A stretch of 64,000 bases of DNA from Marchantia polymorpha subsp. ruderalis (GCA_037833965.1 AP031355.1:21415501-21479500), one strand, 5' to 3'. Positions 11,046 through 23,060 are shown, counted from the first letter of the stretch. Made by a program: numbers and translations. Notes: generated by a model not told the origin, from the sequence alone.

Positions 11046-13356
11046 ACATGATGAATGTTTGGAAAGCTCCAACGATCAAATACTAGCCTGCCCCAAAGAT
11101 TGATGACCTGAGAATAAGTTGTCCACGATCAGATTTAATTAATCAGTACCTGAGGTAAAGTAAGAATCAAATGATTGGATGACAACAGATGAGTTATAGA
11201 GTATGGCAGTATGGCTCATACAATATGCATATTTTATCACCAGACTTCTGTCTCCACTTATAGAAGTCGAGGCACGAATATGGAAGAACGTGATGGGTGA
11301 GTGAGATATGAAGGTACAGTATATTCTATTCAGTTCGAGACAACTAGCAAAACAAGGGACGCGCTTGACATCTTTCAGGTTGATGTCATGGTACGATCAC
11401 AGGTGACTGGAGGGTTTGTTATTGCTGAGAACTCATGGAAAGTGGCACGTGATAGAGTTGGTGCACACTTGATCGGTCGAGAAGAGGTGAAGTTCTGGCG
11501 ATGGCTCATGTGTGCCGACAGACAGCCTCATCGCAAGATTAGCAGCTTTCATGATTGTTCCCACTCGCTCGGATTGGAAGTGAACATTTACGTCCATCAT
11601 CTGTAGCAGCCAACAAGTTGCAATATTCGGACAAATCTGCTCGGCACAAGGCATGGGGTTAGTAGGCGAAACCGCAATCAGTTCATGCATTGAGTTCGGA
11701 GGTTGACTGTGTCTCTAGCCTCATACTTCGGCTGGCGCAACGGCTCGTACGTGCTAGAGCGATTCGCGCCATGAAAGCATGCCAAAGTAGCTCATGATAA
11801 CAGGCCTCGGACAGGTATTTGACTTTTGGTGAAGTATGGTCGAGGTGGTGGCATGACGGAACTGTGTTCCATCCAACTGTGCTCGCCCGACGTTGAGCTC
11901 GGTTCGCAAACTCGTAATGCATCGATGTTACGTCTGGGAGCATAATTTGCCTTAGATTTTGTTTCGTTGTGGAGATTCGATTTGTCGTTGTTCCCGAGCT
12001 CCGTTTGTTGATGCAATCTGAATCCAGCACAGTAGCGTTTGTAAGTTGTCCACTCGTCTCATTTTATCATGCTTCCGAGCTGATCGATGGATGTGCACCG
12101 GTATGGCACCGATGATCGGAATGTGATTGTTCAAAGTCCACGGGGTGGGGGACCACAACAGGGCCAGGGAGATTGGGATTATGAGGAAAGTCAAATGTCA
12201 TGCATGTTCGACCTGATGTGCTACAAGTTGCATACTTAATTAAGGATACAACGTAAAATAAAGAAAAGATAGGACACTCCATCCAGTCCTCCGAGTATGA
12301 AACGAAAAGTGTAACATGGGGCTACCTCCAATAACATCAAATGTCGAATCATATCCAAACAATATGGGTAAAAAGTTTTACATAACACCAGCATCCGGCC
12401 TAACTTATTATAACATGGTTGCTATATTCTCCGGTGAATATAATGTAATGTTCACTCTAGAACAATGGAAACATATTGCTTATATGCATGGTTAAACCCT
12501 AGTAGTAGCATAAATGGTCGTAAACACTAAGAGTGCATGCAGAGTATGGTAGAAATTGTACTTCTATTAAACAAAACTATAAAGTTCTAAATCAGAGAGG
12601 GAAAAGAAGGGAGTTCATTTATTACCTCAAGGCTAAAAAACATTAACTCGCGTAAACGGCTTAAACTTATGTTCAAGGATAAACCTGTTTACAATCACAC
12701 ACCATAAAATAATGAACCTGCTAAAAGTGAGGAACTAGCCAAATCTGGTAGAGTGTAGTTTACTCCACGCATAGCAGCACTGTCTCTTAACAAAAAAAAT
12801 CAGCAAAGACATTTGCTGACGATACTATAATCAAGGAATCTCAAGACTAGTGTGAATGAAGTAATTTAAGAGAAATACAGTTAGATATGTGAACGAGCAA
12901 TACTTGTAATACAAAGAGAATGTAAAGCCATATGGCAACTCTCCACAAAATCCTTAGACCCTACCTGTAAAACTTATGATGTGTAAACCGTTGAGAGATT
13001 GTAATGTAGAAATCAGGATGAATACACTGAAGTTTACCATAATAGCCTTCAACATATTGGTGAATCTGTTGAAGGATATTATGGTATATTATGGAACACA
13101 ACGCATCCAATCATCAGAGTTCTATGGCACTGGCCAAGAGAGTATTCCCAAAGGAGGTTTGTCCATGTCAGTCCCAAAGAAAGGTAGTCTACGGGAGGAT
13201 CAGAATGTCAATGGGCGAAGCTTGACAGATTGAGGAATGAGAATAAAATACTCGGGGACTTTATTAAGCCAGAGCCTCCGTCCCAGTTATTGATGCCGTT
13301 GATGGAGGAGGTTGTAGACATGGAGAACTGCCGTCCTAACTTGGCCTTTCGCCCAT
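11046..13356. other. Intergenic DNA, no supported gene
   Basis: Several short frames overlap on both strands at 11301-12282, none with a recognisable motif or splice-consistent extension. Bases 12290-13020 are AT-rich. The only structured element I see is the inverted repeat at 13036-13085. Confidence 0.5.
13036..13085. repeat. Inverted repeat, 19-bp arms with one mismatch, 12-bp loop
   Basis: The arm at 13036-13054 (ACCATAATAGCCTTCAACA) pairs with 13067-13085, with a single mismatch. The 12-nt spacer gives a compact potential hairpin. It lies inside a short open frame (12976-13233) with no family features, so the hairpin rather than the frame is the notable signal. Confidence 0.75.
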
Positions 13357-13363
13357 TATAAAA
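13357..13363 (+). promoter_or_regulatory. Probable TATA box of the ROCO gene
   Basis: TATAAAA lies 209 bp upstream of the ATG at 13572. It sits at the point where AT-rich intergenic DNA gives way to balanced sequence with a GAGAGTGAGA leader. A transcription start near 13390 would fit. The call rests on motif and position only. Confidence 0.45.
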
Positions 13364-13571
13364 CTGTTAGCCCCTGGGATCCGGAGTGATCGCACAACAA
13401 GCGAGAGAATGTGTGTGGAAGAGAGTGAGATCGTACTCAAAGTGCCTCGCATGACGTCCACTCTCGATTATAGAGCCCGCGCGTTCGAGACCTTGCAGCG
13501 AGTAGAGCAGCAGGGAGTTCGATCATAGGAACAATCTCAGGAAAACAACGACAGCTGCAGACGGGCTGACG

Positions 13572-16500
13572 ATGAAGATGGAGAAGCTGGAGGAATCGTG
13601 CCAGCGTTGGGATAGGCTTCTCAAAGAGATCACTTCTGATCCGCCCTGCAAGTTCGATTTGGTGCAGTTGTGGACATTGTCTTGTGAGCAAAACAAGTTG
13701 GAAGAGTTGCCTGCAGCAGACGTAGAAGATGGGGAAGAGTTCACGAAGGCCAAGGCAGTCCAGACGAACCTGCTACGAGCAATCGGGAGTTGCAAAGCTG
13801 TCGAGGAGCTTTTAATCCGAGACGCATCTTATGGTCGCTATGGCGCTGGATTCAATGTCCTTACGCCCATCGAGTGGGAGTTATTTTTCTCCAAACTTCA
13901 GGCCAATCCCAATCTGCGGTCGGTGGTCATCGAGGGAAGCGAGTCTTTCTACAAAATAGTCATCCCTCACTTCACTGCGTACATTGCTGGTAGTACAACC
14001 CTCGAGAATCTCCGCATTGGCGAGCTGCTTCGCCAGGTCAATGTCATTCCCAAATCAAGGATATGTCGCTTGGATGAAGAAACGGTCCAAGCACTCTCAG
14101 ATGCTCTCATCAAGAGCAAAAGCCTAGAGTTTCTTCAAATAGGATCCTTGGAAGTAGCGAGCATTCACATACTTTTGAAGGCCTTGACTGGATCTCCTCG
14201 GAACCAATCTATAAAGGTCCTGGAGATAGACGAGTTCGTTGGGTGGTTGGGATATGCTTTGCCTAATCTTCTGGTGTCGGAGAATTGCACACTGAAGGAG
14301 ATTGTGCTGAACGTCTTGACCTGCTCGGAGCTCGATGTCGAGCAATGCAGTGCAATTGGATGCTCTTTGCTGCAAACGACTTCTCTCGAGAGGTTCACCC
14401 TGGTCACCGACCTGCGAAGTGAAGTCGACTTAGTGCCCACTTATAATGTGCAGAATGCGATGGATGTCATGGACGAGCTGGTGAAGGCCAGCCGAGGAAG
14501 CTCGATACTCAAGTTCGATTTGTGTATCTTGCGCGATTACATGGATGTCCATCTGACTAGTTGGCTCGTGAAAGCGTTGAATCGATACTCTAACTTGGAT
14601 CGGCTTCAACTCACGACGTCCAGGGTCGCTGGCTTCGAAATGCATGAGCTCTTTCCGATATTCGAAGCCATGAAGTCCAATTTCTTCCTGCAATGTCTCA
14701 GCATCAAGAGCATCAGCGCAGAAGGTGGTTGGAAGCACCTCACCGAATGCTTGCAGCTCAATACGAATCTCAAAAGGTTGTCTTTTGAGGACTGCTCCAT
14801 CCTCGACGACGAGAGCTTCAAGTCTCTGATGGAGCTACTGCAAGTGAACATCTACCTCGAAGACATTGACTTCGGAAGTTCCTACTCGCGTTCTGACGGA
14901 CGCGCTGCATTGGTGAAAGAAGCGTTGAGACGCAACAAAGCTTACAGGTTCAACATCCAGACGCTCTCAAATGCCGGACTCGCATTCAATGGTCCTAAAT
15001 CAGGCCGTCTATTTTTGTGCGGAAGTCCTCATGGAGGTATGAGAAAATCACCCGTAGCATGCTTTGGTTTCTAGCTTGAGCTATGTTTTTGACCCAACTC
15101 TCAGTTCTCGCACTGACATTCTTCGCAGCTCGGAATGAAATTGAAGGATTCAAATTCATGTGCACATTTGCAGTCATTTGTTTTTGAGAGTGGTCGAAGT
15201 CGATTTCATTCTGTACTGATTGCTGCTCTGGGAGCAAACCTGCACGAAACCTGTACGAGTTCGAGCACATTGCTACCAGTCATGTGCACCTATGTGCACG
15301 AATGAGTTGCATATGTCAGCTGCATCAAGTCGACGAATGAAATTGAAGGATTCATATTCATGTGCACATTTGCAGTCATTTGTTTTTGAGAGTGGTCGAA
15401 GGCGATTTCATTCTTTACTGATTGCTGCTCTGGGAGCAAACCTGCACGAAACCTGTACAGTTCGAGCACATTGCTACCAGTCATGTGCACCTATGTGCAC
15501 GAATGAGTTGCATATGTCAGCTGCATCAAGTCGACGAATGAAATTGAAGGATTCATATTCATGTGCACATTTGCAGTCATTTGGTTTTGAGAGTGGTCGA
15601 AGGCGATTTCATTCTTTACTGATTGCTGCTCTGGGAGCAAACCTGCACGAAACCTGTACGAGTTCGAGCACATTGCTACCAGTCATGTGCACCTATGTGC
15701 ACGAATGAGTTGCATATGTCAGCTGCATCAAGTCGGCGATTCCATGATGAAGGATGATTGTCTCTCACGCTCACAATAACCCGAGAGAACTGCGATGTGA
15801 CAGGGAAGACAAGACTGAGAATGACCATGATGAAGACCCGAAGTAAGAAGAGCTGGTTGAGGAAGGTCGTATCCGGCACCAAGAAAACCAAGGGCGTCGA
15901 GGTGGAGATGCTGAGGGACGATGAAGACATGCAAGTCTCGATATGGGATTTGGCAGGCCAATGGATCTTTCGCGCTCTGCAAGACCTGATATTCCCGAGG
16001 GCGAGTCAGACCTGCCTGTTCGTGTTCGTGTTCAGCCCTCTCGATGACAACCAGGATAAGATGAAGCCTGATCTTGGACAAGCTTTGCGGTCTGAGCTGA
16101 CATCATGGTTGAGGTTCGTGGCTTCCAACTCGCAAATCACGGGCCATTGCGTTCCACATGTGCTCGTGGTCATGACTCATAAGGACAAGATGGACAACCA
16201 GGAATCCGGCTGGGCCAAATTCATCGTCAACGATCTGCAAGAAAAATTCAAGGGCGTGCTGGATCTACATGGAGGTGAAGAGCTGTACTACGTGGATGCT
16301 CATGCTACCAAAGAGGTGCAGCCCTTGACCGAGCACATTCTTCGATTGTTCGAAGAATCGCTGCAACGCAGGACCTCCATGGTTCCTTGGGTGTGCTCGC
16401 AGCTGGTTTCCAAACTGGCCAAGCGTCCCGTCGAGATAGTGAACTGTCCTGTGTGGGGAATCGACACACTGTACTCCTTCTTCTCGCAGGAGATCAGGAT

Positions 16501-18703
16501 CTTGCAAGCGGGATCCTTCGACCTGCGAGTGAAATCCGAGCGAACTGTTCTGGAAGCCGTGGCGTTGTACATGCACGATGTAGGAAGCATAGTTATCATC
16601 CCCAATTCCGATATGGTGGTGGTCGACGTCAACTGGCTCACTCACAAGTTTCTCGGCCGACTCATCTGCCAAGGTCATAATTTCCACGTCAAAGACGGAA
16701 GCGCGCACTTGAGCCCTGATGGTTTCGTGGCCCAGTTCGAGCTCCAAGAAATTCTTCTGAAACTCTGGACCAAGCATCGTCGACAGGGCATCACCTTCGA
16801 CATCAGGGTTCTCGAAGACCTCCTCATCAAGCTCGACCTGTGCTACCTCGTTACCAGTAAGAAGGGAGAGACGCGTTTCTTCATTCCCAGCCTCTTCGGT
16901 AAAGGCGAGAGCAAGCAACTGGTAGGAGCAACTTCCCAGCATTCTCTCGAATGGACTGCACCGCAGTCTCCAGCAGCAGATTGGGGCCATTTTGGTTTCC
17001 GCCTGCAATGTCATGACAAGGAAAGGACCTTGTTGACTTCAGCAGTTTTTCCACGGTTCCAGGTGCGCACATATCTTTGTGACATATTTTATTACAAATG
17101 CTTCAGCAGTCTGTTTGAGAGAGGGCCGTCTAGTCGAACCACTAAATCAAGGAACTGATCGGGTTGGTGACAATTGGAACTGCAGATTCACTTGCGCAAC
17201 AGAATGATTTCGATTGGCCTCGAGATGATCCAGGAACAATTCGATTGTGCTCACGATTACATCAAGATACACGTGAACGGCTGCTTCATCATCGTAGAGA
17301 GGGGTGGAGTTTCTGGGGATCACGTGGACATACTGGTGAGGTTCTCCAAGGTCAAGCAACGGGAGCGAGCGGCGGCCATGTCATTCGTCCGAGACAATCT
17401 CCTGGAGGAGTTCCGAGCATACTGCGCGTCCCCGAAAGGCTGTCCTGGAGTGGCCCTATCCATGGCGATAATCCGGCCCGAGTGTGTGAAGAAATTGACA
17501 CCGCATTTGCACAGGACTTCCAACCAGGTCGTTCTGGTGGAGGAGTTGAAGAGGGAGTTCGCAGAAAGCGTCGAGCGCAACTTGCAGCACGCAGAGCTCG
17601 ATGGCAAGCAGTGGGGACATGACAACTTCCTGCTCGACTATCAGCATACGTGGCCCAGAGTACCGCAGGCGAGCCTGCTCCCCCACTCCGAGCCTGCGAT
17701 CGAGCTCTTGGAAAGAAGGGAACTGGAGGAGGTCGTGAAGGCTGTCCGAAAACGGAGAGAAACCAGCCTTCAGGAATTACGTCAAGTCGTGGAAACTCTG
17801 GATGCAAATTTAGGTGATACCAAATCGTCGGAAAAGACTGTCGTCGCTCCGGCAAACTCGGACGAAGGAAGCCTCGAGATATCGCTCAACGAAAGAGATG
17901 CCGAGCTGGTGAACTTGATCATGTTCCAACTGGACAAGCAGCACGGCGTGGATGATGGTCTGAGCTCTTTGGAAGACCAGGTCCAGGGGATTCGTAAGGA
18001 CCTGGCGAGGATCCTATCGATCCAGCGAGAGATGCGCTGCAACTTGATGCAAATCATGTCGAAGGTGGATCGGATGATTTGCTACACGGATGCACTGAAG
18101 AAGGCCAAAATGCCCCGACGCCCCTTCTTGACGTTGGAGGACATGGGCATCCGAAAGAGGTTGGGCATGGCTGTGCAGTTCGGGACTCCGGTTCGCCTGC
18201 ACCTTCTGTGCGAATCTCAAGCGGGACCACATATCATCGAAAAGCAACCAGGCTGGGGGGTATGCGTGACGAAGGAGAACAAGGAGTGGCTGCGTCTGAT
18301 CTCCGTGAATTCGTTGAGGATAGCGTGGTACTTGATGAAAAGCGGAGTGCAACTCATCCATACGGGGCAGCAGCAGGTCAAGGAACCGGAGCTCTCTGAG
18401 CTCGGAATTGGATCCAAAGGTGCCTTGACGGTCACCGATGTCACGCTGGATTCCCTCAAGGCTCGTGACAGCATGCCTCTGGTGCCGGGTGATGAAATGA
18501 CGAGTGAAGCGTGGACTTTTTTGAAGAACTGTCTGGCTGCGAAATTCGACTACGCGAACGATTTCAAGCTCCATCTGGTGAAATACCGAGCGCCCACCGG
18601 ATCCATAAACGACTCACATGCTTGGCTCTGTGCAAATTGTTTGAGCAGAGGCCAGCGGAATGGTATTTTGAGTAAAGTCGGGCAAGATCAGCTTGCAAAT
18701 TGA
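13572..18703 (+). CDS. LRR-ROC-COR GTPase (ROCO family, TORNADO1-like)
   Basis: Three exons (13572-15036, 15804-17062, 17186-18703) give 1413 residues, about the size of plant TORNADO1. Junction phases agree and introns are GT-AG. Residues 1-475 are ribonuclease-inhibitor-like LRRs with repeated LxxLxI/L units. The ROC GTPase follows. Its Walker A motif GSPHGGKT (484-491) is split by intron 1, the G3 motif is WDLAGQ (536-541) and the G4 motif is THKD (613-616). The COR region covers roughly 650-900. The C-terminal half carries charged helices that look like coiled coils (about 1076-1120 and 1158-1213) and a conserved tail with CESQAG and DSHAWLCANC. ROCO proteins are GTP-regulated dimers; TORNADO1 acts in leaf and vascular patterning. 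The exact role here is unknown. All nucleotide-binding motifs are intact, so the GTPase is probably functional. A broken paralogue lies at 32880-34520. Confidence 0.88.
15135..15739 (+). repeat. Three tandem copies of a ~202-bp unit inside ROCO intron 1
   Basis: Copies begin at 15135, 15337 and 15538, each at ATGAAATTGAAGGATTCA, and are nearly identical. The second is one base shorter because CTGTACGAG has become CTGTACAG. The array fills most of the intron that interrupts the Walker A codons (15037-15803). A 162-codon frame reads through it, but the real acceptor at 15801-15803 lies beyond the array and the P-loop reads correctly only when the array is spliced out. High identity between copies implies a recent expansion. 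The unit holds ATGTGCAC repeats and a short TATGTGCACGAATG segment, with no known element family that I recognise. Confidence 0.92.
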
Positions 18704-19074
18704 GAAGTAGGCTAGCCACCGACTCCCATGGTACATAACCGAAACTCCGAGCACATTAGAGCTAGAGAGATCAGCAGCCCAGCACGACTTCCGCATTACC
18801 ATACATAGAAAGACATGTACAGATCTTTTACAATTCGAATTGTGTACAGTTCACTACCATCTGGTGTCTGTTCGTCTTTCTACCGCTTCTGTGATTGCAC
18901 CTCATGATGACAACCGGCCGTGACCCACGACCATGTAGGCTGCATCGCATGAACAATTGCGTTGTATCGTCAGATGATTGAGAATGGACGAGATGGACGC
19001 CGTTCAGACTTGGTTGCAACGTCGTTCTGTCTCTTACGAAACTCGAGGTGTTCCGCACTGTCAGCATCTAAGCA

Positions 19075-19112
19075 GAGAGAGGCCTGAGCTTGAACAAGCT
19101 CAGGCCTCTCTC
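19075..19112. repeat. Perfect inverted repeat, 18-bp arms, 2-bp spacer
   Basis: GAGAGAGGCCTGAGCTTG is followed by AA and then its exact reverse complement, giving a 38-bp near-palindrome about 370 bp downstream of the ROCO stop codon. It could form a cruciform, or a stable RNA hairpin in a long 3' UTR. Confidence 0.9.
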
Positions 19113-20601
19113 ACATCCAGATGGTCGACTGAAGTCAAAGTACAAATCAAGCCACCGGAACAAAATCAGCGGTCACCAAAACGTCTGCTCCATCGAACAT
19201 TCTGTCCGATCGAGACCATCACTACAGTCTCAAGTTCATAGGTGGGATTTTGTATTGGATACTTGGTGACCCTCATAGGAAAACGGATTGCTTTCAAAAG
19301 ATTAAAGATTGGATATCATTAGGATCTCTTCTAATATAATCCGATCCTTTATCATGTGAATATGATCACATCATTAATTAATAATTTTATCTCCGTCTGT
19401 AACCACAATTTATTACCTGTTTCGTTCCTATTTTTGCAAGATGACAATAAGTTCAAAGTTGCAGGGGTGCTGGAAGAGGAACACCCCCTAATCCTCAATT
19501 TTGTCAAATTGAATTGTCAACATCCACCTTCTCTCCTTGAATCGTGGTGTAATAAATGGACTTTCAACTGACATGGGCATAACGCTATTATCTAATCTGC
19601 CTCTTTCAAAGAAGAAACCCCCAGTCCATAATTTCAAGCATCCATGGAAAGATATTAAGTGGATCTGAATTTCTTTCATATTCTAAAAAGTAACGTGAGA
19701 ATAAAGACATGCCAAAGGAATAACCAATAGCTAGCCCTGGTACCTGGCTCTCACGGCTTTCTCACGTTAGACTGAAGATCATCTTGAGGCTAATGGTTTA
19801 TGAGGAAACGCCATCACAAGGTATGAAGTACTCTCGCATTATCTCTTATAGAAATGAAAAAATTAAATACAGATACACATATATATATATCTATATATCT
19901 ATATATATACTTACTGTAGAATTTACTTAAGTGAACGAATGGGAGTGTTGACATAACCCGGTGATCAAAGAAGATAAATTAATAGTCCGTGGAGTTGTGA
20001 AAAAGGTTGATGACATGAAAGATTCTCAGTGAGGTTATGTAGCTCCAGCATGGAAGCGGATACTGAAGTTCCGTGTGATGGACACCGAGACACAAAGTCC
20101 AAAACCAAGTCGGCGAGCGTGACCAACCAACAACATTGCATCACCATAGCTCATAACCACATGAAGTAATTTCGCCCGAACATTCCTCACTAGGACAATC
20201 GGAGGCCCTCCGTAGACCATACGTATAGAGTAGAGGGTATCAGAGTACTCAAGCTTCACCTGCCCGATGATTGTTTTTTAATAGAATAAAGAAGAAGTGG
20301 CTGTTGACTCTCGGGTCTCCGGGTCAGACATTTGTCCAATCAGGAATTTGGCTTCATTCCCAAGTTCAAGCTACCATAGAATCGCAGGTAAACAGTATCC
20401 AATCCGGTACTTCGCCTGCCATTTGCTGCTTCCAGGTTCAGTGCCTTCGGCCATTTGATCTGAATCAGCTCACGATTACTGAGGACTAGGAGGATTTTAG
20501 CAGACTTCTGCTAATTTAACTGCGACACTCGATATGGCGGTCCTCAAAAGCAGCTTTTACTCGGAAAAGAGCGAGGAGAAGCTGCATATCGGCATCCTCC
20601 A

Positions 20602-20640
20602 CGACAAACGCGTCCTTGAAAAACTTGGACGCGTTTGTCG
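20602..20640. repeat. Inverted repeat, 14-bp arms, 11-bp loop
   Basis: CGACAAACGCGTCC pairs exactly with GGACGCGTTTGTCG across the loop TTGAAAAACTT. The arms are GC-rich with an ACGCGT core and would be very stable as RNA. Without a T-run the terminator-like look has no meaning in a plant. Confidence 0.88.
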
Positions 20641-20796
20641 AGAGTTGCCCACGGAAAGCACCCCCATCCATCCCCAGAAGTAGCAGCCGCCTCGGTGGTT
20701 TTTTTTCCCGACGTTGTTGAGCTGATTACTACCCGACCTGCTGTCTTTGCTAGACCTCTTGCACATGTGGACGATCGAGTTTCTGTGTTAATGCCT

Positions 20797-21285
20797 TCAA
20801 GTGGAGTGAGTCATGTGTCTTTGCTGCTGCCAAAGTTCTGAATTGGTCAATTCATCCGGTGAATCGTGGTATCTAATCGGGTCGTAAGCTCTGAATTTGA
20901 AGTGGGAAAGTGAGATGGAATCCAGTGAGGTTTTTGTTGCTTGCAGACTTGCCTGAACCTGGCCGTCCCAAGTCCTTGCAGTAAGAAGATTACGGACAGA
21001 CACAAGTAACACCCACATCTCAGTCCGGATATTCGCACAAACTATGCACAGCAGTGAACAGAGCTCGTGTTGTCTTCTTGAGTCTGAGGACTTGATCATC
21101 TCAGTTTCGAAATGTGCTCGAATTTCTTCCAGGAACTCAGAACTCGAAACATTCGAAATAGAAAAGTGTTCTGCATGCTTGGATTGATCTGAGTGGAGCG
21201 GGATCTGAATCGATATGGAAAGGAAGAGAAATGGGTTATCTTCTAAATATCTATGTTGCTTGCCGTGCAATCTACGGTCGACCAA
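20797..21285 (-). CDS. Hypothetical 162-codon open frame
   Basis: This is a long minus-strand frame in DNA of about 50% GC. The predicted protein has a helical, charged middle (SSSEFLEEIRAHFETEMIKS) and a hydrophobic stretch with Cys residues (ELCSLLCIVCANIR). I recognise no family and see no splice partner. It lies head-to-head with the pseudokinase exons. A frame of this length is uncommon by chance at this composition but not decisive. It could also be antisense to an unrecognised upstream exon of the kinase gene. Confidence 0.2.
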   Translation of the reverse strand: MVDRRLHGKQHRYLEDNPFLFLSISIQIPLHSDQSKHAEHFSISNVSSSEFLEEIRAHFETEMIKSSDSRRQHELCSLLCIVCANIRTEMWVLLVSVRNLLTARTWDGQVQASLQATKTSLDSISLSHFKFRAYDPIRYHDSPDELTNSELWQQQRHMTHST

Positions 21286-21485
21286 GGTTGGAATCAGAGA
21301 ATTTTCAGGTACTGTGTCCCCTCAAATCCTCCTGCTCACTTGAGCTGTGGGTGCCCCACAATACTTTGGGTTCGTGATGTCGTGAAGTGTGTTGCTGTGC
21401 GTGCCGAAGGACCGAGTTGCATTTGCAGCAGCGCGCAATCTAAGCTGAGGTCCAAGTCATTGTCTTTTGATGTCTGTTGTTTAAG

Positions 21486-23060
21486 GTTTGATCGCAAACT
21501 CCAGTCAGCTCAAACCCGCCAGATGTTTTACGCTGAAGGAGATTAAGCAGGCCACAAATAACTTCAACCAGCGGACTATTCTCGATAGTCCGGATAATGC
21601 CGAATTTACCGTAAGCTGCTTACCTAGGTGCTTTTGAGCTGCTTGTACTTCGTGCGACATGAAATCTCATGATATGTGGAAGATGTAGGATAAGAGCTCT
21701 GTGTGTCAACAAGGATCTTGGGATAGAATGCATGGACTTGTACTTTACATTTTCTGAGCCCGTCGCTCGTTCCTGCCGAATGAAGGTATACAAGGGGACC
21801 CTCAGTAGCGGAGAGATTGTCAGAGTACGGAGAAGTTCCACTATGGGGATCAACATGAAGAGCAAGATGGAAAAGGAGTTGGAGCTACTGTCATGCCTTT
21901 ATCACAGGAACGTCGTTTGCCTGGTGGGCGTCTGCTTCAGCAAGGACGACCACCTGCTCGTATATGAGCATCTTCCCAACGGAACCCTAAGTGATCACCT
22001 CCACGGTCATTCTCTTCTCACTTCAACCCGGTCTTTCTGGACAGTGTGATACCTCAGGTATACAGAATGACATGGCTACGGGTTAAGATACTGTCGTAGT
22101 GATGCAGCAATGATCTTTGTCCTCCACTGATCAGCGCGTGGATTGCTTCGAGGAATTCCGCTTGTCTCAGAACCGATTAGTCCCGATGAAAAGCATGCAC
22201 GAGGCAAACTGAAGACAGAAGAAGCTTACTTCGTTTCTTGAAATACTTCGTTTTAGATTACTTCTTTTGCAAGTAAGGTCCGTATGGATTACTAGTTGCT
22301 CCAGCTGTTTGATTTCCCCTTCATGCCGATGCTCTGTATCTCATGAATAAGTTTGTTGTTCAGATAAAACCAAACTTCCACTTCCACTGGAAGTAAGATT
22401 GGATATTGCTATATGCATTGCCAAAGGTCTTGCACATCTGCATGGGCATATTTCGCCACCCATAATCCACCGAAACGTCAAGTCATCCAGCATACTCCTC
22501 GGCAACAAGTTCGTGGCCAAACTGTCGGAATTTGGTCTGTGGAAGCAAATGGATGATGAAGTGCTTGAAGGTACAAGATCGACAGAGGTAAGACATGACG
22601 ACACCCTTCCATTAGACACTGCAAGCAGGTAACTGTGTTCTTCAAATACGATCGGAAATCCAGAGATCTCACTTCGCTGACACCAGATGTTGTGGATCGG
22701 CTGCAGGGTTATATGCCTCCCGAGTATTATAAGGCGAGGAAGTACACAAACTTGTCGGATGTGTATGGTCTTGGAGTGGTTCTGCTCGAGCTTCTCACGG
22801 GGGAGAAAGCATGTGACCTCGAACGTCATGCTCACAACGAGGAAGCCCTGCTCGTGCGGAGAATATGGTCAGCACTAAGGCGTGGTGGCTGGGAGGCACT
22901 TCAATCAAAATTGGATCCGTTTATCAGGTATCACCCCAAACAAAACCTGATACAAAACCTGGTCAATACAGCACTTTACTGTACTGAGGAATTGGAAACC
23001 GATCGTCCAGACTCGAAAAGTCTCGTGGAAATCCTTGAAAATCTGCGAACGTTTTCTTAG
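21486..23060 (+). CDS. Receptor-like pseudokinase, kinase domain only recognised (LRR-VIII-1-like)
   Basis: Four phase-consistent exons encode a kinase-like domain: about 21486-21610, 21786-22005, 22364-22587 and 22629-23060 (TAG). It opens with CFTLKEIKQATNNF, the juxtamembrane start of plant receptor-like kinases, and ends normally after the DRPDSKSLVEILENL region. Every key catalytic position is altered. The glycine loop reads DSPDNAEFT, VAVK reads VRVR (Lys to Arg), HRD reads HRN, and DFG reads EFG. The fold-bearing parts remain: the ELELLS helix, LLVYEHLPNGTL, YMPPEYY, DVYGLGVVLLELLTG. The IELLS-like and DPPIIHR-like blocks resemble the LRR-VIII-1 (HPCA1-related) clade. No extracellular domain or membrane segment was found upstream; an in-frame stop at 21482-21484 means an upstream exon is needed or the gene is truncated. 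It is probably an expressed pseudokinase or a remnant; open exons argue for recent function. Confidence 0.72.

Larger units (their letters stand above)
18704..21485. other. Intergenic DNA with two strong hairpins
   Basis: No gene can be supported on the plus strand between the ROCO stop and the pseudokinase exons. An AT microsatellite (ATAT with CTATAT interruptions) lies near 19876-19912. Inverted repeats at 19075-19112 and 20602-20640 and a long minus-strand frame at 20797-21285 are listed separately. Confidence 0.5.

Noticed and set aside
15220-15708. 162-codon frame across the tandem repeats
   Set aside because: It arises from the 202-bp repeats inside an intron; the Walker A motif is restored only when this region is removed.
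16265-17014. 249-codon minus-strand frame opposite the ROCO exon 2
   Set aside because: The plus strand carries the ROC/COR domain with family motifs; the antisense frame has none.
20602-20640. Rho-independent terminator-like hairpin
   Set aside because: Bacterial terminators have no role in a plant nuclear genome and there is no T-run; kept only as an inverted repeat.
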